A stretch of 46,913 bases of DNA from Pseudomonadota bacterium (GTDB lineage: Bacteria; Pseudomonadota; Gammaproteobacteria; Acidiferrobacterales; UBA6901), in assembly GCA_021785795.1 (NCBI GenBank), contig JAJYEK010000018.1, forward strand, positions 1-46,913, in the 5' to 3' direction. Below the pieces are notes generated by a model that did no database searches, was not told the DNA's origin, and worked only from the letters and a program-made list of their open reading frames with translations. The position numbers and the translations under genes were made by a program. This document shows, piece by piece, positions 42,143 through 46,913 of the stretch. Each line of letters starts with the position of its first letter. Position 1 is the first letter of the stretch.

Positions 42143-43018
42143 TTACGCGGACGTCCGCCGCCGGCTCTTGCGCACCGGGGCGCCGTCTTCCGTCTCGTTG
42201 GCCAGGTCGTGGATGTCGGCCAAATGCTCGTCGGTAATCTCGACCATCATGTCGGGCGACCCGCCGTCCGGCGCGGGTTCGCGGGGCCCCGCGTCCTCGA
42301 TGGCGCCGGACTCCGCGCCCGCGTCGGTTGCTTCCGGCCCCAGGGCCCCCTCCTCTCCGGGCGCGGGCGAGGGGGCGGACGGCTCCCCCGCCTCCGGCGC
42401 GTCCGGCCCGGCCTCGCCGGCGCCGGCCCGGGGCTTTTTCCGGGCGGGGCGCTCCTGTTGGGCCTTTATGGTCTCCTGGTTGGCCTTGCGGCTCGCGATC
42501 ATGGCCCGGCGCGCGATCCCGATGTTTTCGATCACGGTGCGCGTGATCTGTTGCCGCCAAACGAAGACACCGTCGCGGAACTGCCGGTCCGTCATGATGC
42601 CGGTCAGGCGCAATGCATCCATGATTTGCACCATGCGGTCCCACAGCTCGAGCACGCCGAGATACACGGCCGCGCGGCGCGTACTGATGCGCGCCTCGAT
42701 GTCGAGCGGCCCCGTGTACTGGACCTGGGCCTCGATGCCATTGTCGTCGCGCACCTGCTCCAGGCGCCTGACTTCCGCCTGCATGTCGTTCGTCAAGGCC
42801 TCCAGGCGGGCGTCGATGGCCTCTTCCACGCGCGCGGCCTGGGCCTCGGTGCCGACGGCCCGAAGCAGCACCCCCACCTGATACAGCGCGGCGGCGTGAA
42901 AATAGTAGGTTCGGTCGTACACCTTTTGTACCGGCGTGCTGTAAAACCGGGTCTTACGGGTCATGTACGGTATGGAGCTCGGGCGCGACGTCGGTTCGAC
43001 TTTCAAGCGTATGGGCAT
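42143..43018 (-). CDS. DUF1845-like integrating-conjugative-element protein
   Basis: A 291-residue protein. Residues about 22-185 are helical with a RFYSTPVQKVYDRTYYF entry, a coiled middle (ARVEEAIDARLEALTNDMQA), and YLGVLELWDRMVQIMDALRL. This recalls the DUF1845 family found on ICEs, whose role is not known. Residues about 190-265 are a disordered Pro/Ala/Gly/Glu tail, ending in a basic KSRRRTSA. ATG at 43018 follows AAGGGG about 8 bases away. It lies 12 bases before the helicase start. The family match is from memory and only moderate. Confidence 0.5.
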   Translation of the reverse strand: MPIRLKVEPTSRPSSIPYMTRKTRFYSTPVQKVYDRTYYFHAAALYQVGVLLRAVGTEAQAARVEEAIDARLEALTNDMQAEVRRLEQVRDDNGIEAQVQYTGPLDIEARISTRRAAVYLGVLELWDRMVQIMDALRLTGIMTDRQFRDGVFVWRQQITRTVIENIGIARRAMIASRKANQETIKAQQERPARKKPRAGAGEAGPDAPEAGEPSAPSPAPGEEGALGPEATDAGAESGAIEDAGPREPAPDGGSPDMMVEITDEHLADIHDLANETEDGAPVRKSRRRTSA

Positions 43019-43176
43019 GGCGTGTCCCCTTCTGTCATGAGGGGATCTACGCTACCGCGGGGCCGTGGGGCGGGGGCCGCGAATAGCGCCCATGAAGGGC
43101 CGCCGTTTGCGTTTTTCCGTGTTTTCGGGATGATCTTGGGACAGTCCTTTGGACATGATCAAACACGGGAGGGCCC

Positions 43177-43920
43177 ATGGAGATTAGCTGTCCGCTATGC
43201 GAGAGCCACAAGACCCAGCGGCTTGCGCTCACCTACGCCAAAGGCGTCAGCCACTCGGAATCGACGACCGTGGGCGCAGGCGCCAGCATAAGCCCCCTGA
43301 CCATTCTGGGCTTTGTCTTCTTTCCTATCGCCATCGCGATTGGCGCGCTGGGCTTCATGGGCTTGGGCCTTTTCTACGCGCGCACGCGGACCACCACGAT
43401 TACGGGCTTGGCGGCGGAATCCGCGCCCCCCAAGCGTCTGAGATGGGGCAACGTCGTTCTCATGGCTCTGGCCTATATCATCGGGATGACCATCGCGTGC
43501 GGCTATCTCTTGCGCGAGGTCGACCATGCCCTGATCGTCCCGAGCGCGCCGCACGCCAAGGCCCAGGCGATAACCCTCCTCGTCGTGGGGGCGATCGTGT
43601 GGCTGGTTCTGCTGCTGGGCGGCCTATGGCTTGGCATCAAGGGTGCCCGGTACTTCAACGACGTCGTCTGGGCCCGCCGGGAGGCCGGTTGGCAGCGGAC
43701 GTTTCTTTGCAAACGCTGCGGGGGCAATTTCCTGGTTCCCGATTATGACCCCATCGGCGTCAACGTGGTCCGCTCGGACCGGATGGGCACGGGCGAATAC
43801 CTCCCTCGGGCCGAGACCCGGGAACAGCGCGCGGCGGTGTCCGCCAAGGCCCAATCCGACCATCAGACGCTGCGCAAGAAGGGGGTGCGCCGGCCCGGGA
43901 ATCGATGGGGTGGCCGATAG
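43177..43920 (+). CDS. membrane protein with zinc ribbon
   Basis: A 247-residue protein. The N-terminus has CPLC (residues 5-8) and a later CKRCGGNF (about 179-186), which together can form a zinc ribbon. Hydrophobic segments lie at about 42-66 (PLTILGFVFFPIAIAIGALG), 90-110 and 129-150. The C-terminus is charged. ATG at 43177 has GGGAGGG 4-6 bases upstream. It is divergent from the DUF1845-like gene, with about 158 bases between that hold no clear promoter. The function is unknown; similar small zinc-ribbon membrane proteins occur in conjugative elements. Confidence 0.65.
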   Translation: MEISCPLCESHKTQRLALTYAKGVSHSESTTVGAGASISPLTILGFVFFPIAIAIGALGFMGLGLFYARTRTTTITGLAAESAPPKRLRWGNVVLMALAYIIGMTIACGYLLREVDHALIVPSAPHAKAQAITLLVVGAIVWLVLLLGGLWLGIKGARYFNDVVWARREAGWQRTFLCKRCGGNFLVPDYDPIGVNVVRSDRMGTGEYLPRAETREQRAAVSAKAQSDHQTLRKKGVRRPGNRWGGR

Positions 43921-43924
43921 CGTA

Positions 43925-44275
43925 TCACTGGACCAGTCGATGGATTACCTCCAGGACCCACAAGACTGCCTCATTGATGGCAAAGAGCGTGCCCGGCAGC
44001 GCCATCGCTATGACTATGAGCGGACGGTCTTGCCAGGCCACGGAAAGGATCCAGAAGGCACAAGGGAAAAACCGCCCGCCGATGTCGTCCGGAGGGTCCT
44101 CGAATGGCACGCGGCGATCCCGCGGTATCGCCCGCCGGTTGCGCAACAAGGTCTGCGCGTCTCGAAACGCCGCCCGGGCCTCCGGTGTGCGGACCGCGAA
44201 CCGCCGCCGGCCGGCGCCCAGAAAACGCGCCACCCAGCCAGACGCCGCGCTCTCTTTTGGTTTATTTGCTTCCAC
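43925..44275 (-). CDS. small membrane protein following TrbL
   Basis: A 116-residue protein from GTG at 44275, overlapping the end of trbL by 14 bases, so it is translated by coupling. The N-terminal 60 residues are basic and soluble (RRRFAVRTPEARAAFRDAQT), followed by a hydrophobic stretch (FFPCAFWILSVAW) and a second one (LIVIAMALPGTLFAINEAVL). Two membrane helices are likely. No family is recognised. Its position at the end of the trbE-trbJ-trbL run suggests a type IV secretion accessory. Confidence 0.55.
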   Translation of the reverse strand: MEANKPKESAASGWVARFLGAGRRRFAVRTPEARAAFRDAQTLLRNRRAIPRDRRVPFEDPPDDIGGRFFPCAFWILSVAWQDRPLIVIAMALPGTLFAINEAVLWVLEVIHRLVQ

Positions 44276-45416
44276 TGAGATTGCCCGCGCGCCGAGTCAC
44301 CGCCCCCTCCATGCCGCCTGTGAGCCCGGAACCCAGGAAGCCCGAGCTGAGGGACTGGACCACGGATGGAATCCGGAGCATGAAATAGGCCATGAGAATC
44401 GCAAAGAGGATCATGTACACGCCCGCGTCGAAATTCAGGCTGACCGTGCCATTGGGGGACACGGCCACGACGTTGCTCTGAGCATCGTTCGTGATGGTGG
44501 TCACCTGGGTCGCCAAAGCCATCATCACCGGCGCAATCAGGCGATACATGCCGCCCTGAATCAGGAAATGGACCCAGTTTGCCGCGTATTTGCGCGTCCA
44601 CGGGATGATGGCCCACGGCAGGAAGACCGGTCCCACCGCGATGGCAACGGAAATGTACGCCTGCGAGAGGAAATAGAAAATGATGGTTATGATACCCGTG
44701 AAGAGCAGGACGATCATCATCAGAAGATCGAATATCATGGCCACGAAGGAATCAAAGATGCCTTCCAGATGCAAATTCATAAACGTCGCCCCTTGGGCCC
44801 ATGGCAGATGCCGGATATCCAGGAGCAGCTGGATGGCCTGATTGACCATCTGGTAATCCGGCGCGAACCCGCCGGATTTCACCAGCGTGCCCGTCACGAT
44901 ATTCGCGGCCGAGGTAAAGCCGTGGAGGATCCAGCCCGTAATCTGGGCGTAATCGGTGAGCATCCACATCACCAAACCCCAGATCATGAATAACTCCCCA
45001 ATGGCGCGCATCGTGCCGGACAGCCCCCCCGTCAAGTCGAACCCGATCTTCAGTCCGAGCAGGGCCACCATGATGATCATCATGTCCCGAACCTGGGTGA
45101 TCGCGACTTGATTGTAACGGCCGGCCATCGTCAAGGCCTCGCTGTTCAGGTGCGACACGACCGTGGTGAGCGTGTCCTGGTACATCAGTCTGTGATCCTT
45201 CCTCTCCAGCGCCCGAATTTCGGGGGATGGAGGGGCGGTAATATAGTTCCCGATGCCACCGGTGACCGAGGAGATCGGCTGGGCGGGATTTTGCGGGCTC
45301 GGCGGGATGCCGCCGGCATGCGCCAGGGGTATGAACGCCACAACGAGCAGCCAGGCCCACAGCCAGGCCGCGAGGGCTGGCGGACGGGTCCATTCTCGAG
45401 AGTTTTCTTTGGTCAT
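44262..45416 (-). CDS. trbL: TrbL/VirB6-family conjugal transfer membrane protein
   Basis: A 384-residue polytopic protein. A signal-like leader (ALAAWLWAWLLVVAFIPLAH) is followed by a periplasmic stretch with PPSPQNPAQPISSVTGG. Five to six membrane helices then follow, the clearest at about 110-125, 140-155, 230-265 (MIFDLLMMIVLLFTGIITII) and 350-365. The motif FDLTGGLSGTMRAIGE and the terminal GG...SG-rich tail fit TrbL/VirB6. It forms part of the inner-membrane channel of type IV secretion. ATG at 45416 overlaps the trbJ stop by 4 bases. Confidence 0.8.
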   Translation of the reverse strand: MTKENSREWTRPPALAAWLWAWLLVVAFIPLAHAGGIPPSPQNPAQPISSVTGGIGNYITAPPSPEIRALERKDHRLMYQDTLTTVVSHLNSEALTMAGRYNQVAITQVRDMMIIMVALLGLKIGFDLTGGLSGTMRAIGELFMIWGLVMWMLTDYAQITGWILHGFTSAANIVTGTLVKSGGFAPDYQMVNQAIQLLLDIRHLPWAQGATFMNLHLEGIFDSFVAMIFDLLMMIVLLFTGIITIIFYFLSQAYISVAIAVGPVFLPWAIIPWTRKYAANWVHFLIQGGMYRLIAPVMMALATQVTTITNDAQSNVVAVSPNGTVSLNFDAGVYMILFAILMAYFMLRIPSVVQSLSSGFLGSGLTGGMEGAVTRRAGNLSGSK

Positions 45417-46180
45417 TGGGGACTGGGCGCGGGTGCGCGAAAGGAATAATTGAGCGCCTGCCGCTGGCCGGAAAACATCGACGCCGCGGCGCGGGCGCTA
45501 CTGTCGCCGGCCGCTTGACTGATGCTCCTCTGTTGATTGCGCACCGCGTCCGCCGCGACCACCGCATTCAGTTGCGTGATCTCGGTCTGATCGGCCTTCT
45601 GTTGCGCCGCCATTTGGGTGTTGAGGAGCTGGAGTTGACGTTGCTCGCCCGAATTCGCGGGGATGGCTTGTTCGGCCTTTTGGACCGCCTGGATCTGGCT
45701 GTCGGTTTGCTGGGCCGCGGCCTTGGCCACTTGCAGCTCGTTCTGGCTCGCCGCATGCGAGCCGTAAGCCGCGCTCTCCTCGGCCTGTATGAACGCCGTG
45801 GGCGAGAGCTGGGATAGCGAAAACGAACTGTAGGCGCTTTGATACGCCATGGCCTGCCCATTCACGTCGTTCGCCAGCTGGCCGGCCTGATAACCCAGAT
45901 TGGTGTAGGCCATGTACGCTTGACCGCTTGGCCCGCTCATCTGAGAGAGCGTTTGCAGGGGCGCGCTTTTCAGGTTTTTGACCATCATATAGGTCTGCAT
46001 GACATTCTCGGCGTAATTGTTCGCCGTGCTCATGACGGTCTCGGCGCGCTGCGCCAGCGCGTACATGCGCTGGAGGTCGCCCATGATGTCCGTTGAGAAC
46101 ACCGGAATCGCCTGCGCCGGGGCAGCCACCACGAGCCCCGCGATCATGAGCGCCCATACACTTCCCGTTCGCGTGATCAT
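45413..46180 (-). CDS. trbJ: TrbJ/VirB5-like secreted conjugation protein
   Basis: A 255-residue protein with a signal peptide (MITRTGSVWALMIAGLVVAA, then PAQA cleavage site). A helical, Gln/Ala-rich body follows, with coiled-coil regions at about 135-215, and a Pro/Ser-rich tail. This is the TrbJ/VirB5 type, a minor pilus or adhesin-like component. I use ATG at 46180 because GGGGAGG lies 5 bases before it; the GTG two codons upstream is less well placed. It lies 13 bases after the VirB4-like gene and overlaps trbL by 4 bases. Confidence 0.78.
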   Translation of the reverse strand: MITRTGSVWALMIAGLVVAAPAQAIPVFSTDIMGDLQRMYALAQRAETVMSTANNYAENVMQTYMMVKNLKSAPLQTLSQMSGPSGQAYMAYTNLGYQAGQLANDVNGQAMAYQSAYSSFSLSQLSPTAFIQAEESAAYGSHAASQNELQVAKAAAQQTDSQIQAVQKAEQAIPANSGEQRQLQLLNTQMAAQQKADQTEITQLNAVVAADAVRNQQRSISQAAGDSSARAAASMFSGQRQALNYSFRAPAPSPQ

Positions 46181-46193
46181 CTGCACCTCCCCT

Positions 46194-46913
46194 TTAGCCG
46201 CCCTCTCGGCTCATCCTCTCGACGTAGATATCGCGCCAATCCGGCCGACCGCCGGACCGGCATTCCTCGAACACCTTTTGCGCCTTTGCGTCCGACCGCA
46301 GCCAGGCCAACGTCGCCGCCGACAATGGCATGTCGACCATGCGAGACACGGACGGCGTGACGATGTAGTAGTGACGCTTGCGCACCCCGGTCTCGATGGC
46401 GCGGATCTGCGCCTCGTTCAACCCCATGCGCTCCTTGTAGAGATCGCCATGGGCATGGACATTGGGGTTGGGCAGATAGACCCGGGTCTGGATGTTGTCG
46501 ATGATGGCCGTGAAGGCCTTCGACGTGACCACCTCGTTCAGGGACTGGGTCGTCAAGACGAGGATGGCGTTCTTCTTGGCGAAGGTCCGCAGCCAGTCGT
46601 TGACGATGGCCGCGAACCGCTCGTCTTCCAAGAGGAACCAAGCCTCCTCGACGTAGATGAGGGTCGGACGGCCGTCCAGCGACTTCTTGAGACGGTAGAA
46701 GGCGTAATCCAGGAACGCGCGGGCCGCGACCCCGTATTGCATGATGGTCCCCATCTCGATGCAGGTGATGGGCGACAGCGCGAAGGTGTCCGTCGGGTGG
46801 TCGAAAAACCGCGCCCACGGTCCATCTCCGATCCAGGGCCCCAATTGCTCGGCCAGATGTTTGGGCAGGGTACCGGCCACCGAGAGCAGCCGCCGGGATT
46901 CCGGGGCGAGCGT
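46194..46913 (-). CDS. trbE: VirB4/TrbE-type conjugation ATPase, C-terminal part (partial)
   Basis: The frame is open to the right edge, so the N-terminal two thirds, including the Walker A motif, lies outside. The visible 239 residues hold the Walker B region LIYVEEAWFLLED, then DWLRTFAKKNAILVLTTQSL (the conserved TQS), ARAFLDYAFYRLKK, and RVYLPNPNVHAHG with a YLPNP motif, all typical of VirB4/TrbE. The enzyme powers pilus assembly and DNA transfer. The stop is 13 bases before trbJ. This is the strongest sign of a mating-pair-formation cluster continuing beyond the window. Confidence 0.88.
   Translation of the reverse strand, partial: TLAPESRRLLSVAGTLPKHLAEQLGPWIGDGPWARFFDHPTDTFALSPITCIEMGTIMQYGVAARAFLDYAFYRLKKSLDGRPTLIYVEEAWFLLEDERFAAIVNDWLRTFAKKNAILVLTTQSLNEVVTSKAFTAIIDNIQTRVYLPNPNVHAHGDLYKERMGLNEAQIRAIETGVRKRHYYIVTPSVSRMVDMPLSAATLAWLRSDAKAQKVFEECRSGGRPDWRDIYVERMSREGG

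Noticed and set aside
41744..43291. 515-codon plus-strand frame
   Set aside because: Antisense to the UvrD-like and DUF1845-like genes, with Arg/Gly/Leu-rich low-complexity composition.

Overview
This 46.9 kb window is high-G+C proteobacterial DNA, probably from a gamma- or Acidithiobacillia-like host. I cannot name the species. It reads as part of an integrative and conjugative element (ICE) or conjugative plasmid carrying a large defence island. The right end (about 37.8-46.9 kb) has conjugation genes: a VirB4/TrbE ATPase fragment, TrbJ, TrbL, a DUF1845-like protein, a UvrD-type helicase, a TraB-like membrane nitrilase and a MobI-like mobilisation protein. The left end (0-2.3 kb) has small genes typical of element backbones. 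No integrase, tRNA or attachment site is visible.

Between these ends, from 37.3 kb down to 2.4 kb, every recognisable gene lies on the minus strand. In order of transcription: (1) a DISARM locus of eight genes (37.3-19.7 kb): C5-cytosine methyltransferase, Vsr nuclease, DrmD, DrmMI, a GHKL-ATPase/PD-(D/E)XK protein, DrmA, DrmB and DrmC; (2) a proteasome-like Ntn hydrolase, a Cas4-like/DEDD double nuclease (DUF2779) and a WYL regulator (19.1-15.1 kb), which I read as a candidate undescribed system; (3) an IS3 remnant and two DUF262 proteins, one with a DUF1524 HNH domain (GmrSD-like, 15.0-11.0 kb), in visibly A+T-richer DNA; (4) a tightly coupled three-gene cassette of an unknown protein, a Tdp1/PLD-like double-HKN protein and an SNF2-type helicase (10.8-4.9 kb); (5) an IS66-accessory-like fragment, an Mrr-type nuclease and a stand-alone PLD-family protein (4.9-2.4 kb). 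Stop/start overlaps (mostly 4 bp ATGA) within the blocks indicate operons. The IS fragments and composition changes suggest the blocks were gathered separately.

The most striking non-coding structure is upstream of the mobI-like gene (38.74-39.14 kb). It has an 11-bp-arm inverted repeat followed by fifteen TGTCC boxes in five triads. Boxes within a triad repeat every 11 bp, and the triads sit close to whole helical turns apart. It looks like an origin of transfer or a centromere-like site. Other structured sites are an 18-bp palindrome before the three-gene cassette, a 19-bp palindrome plus a duplicated ribosome-binding/start region before the Ntn hydrolase, and a DnaA-box-like palindrome at 1.5 kb.
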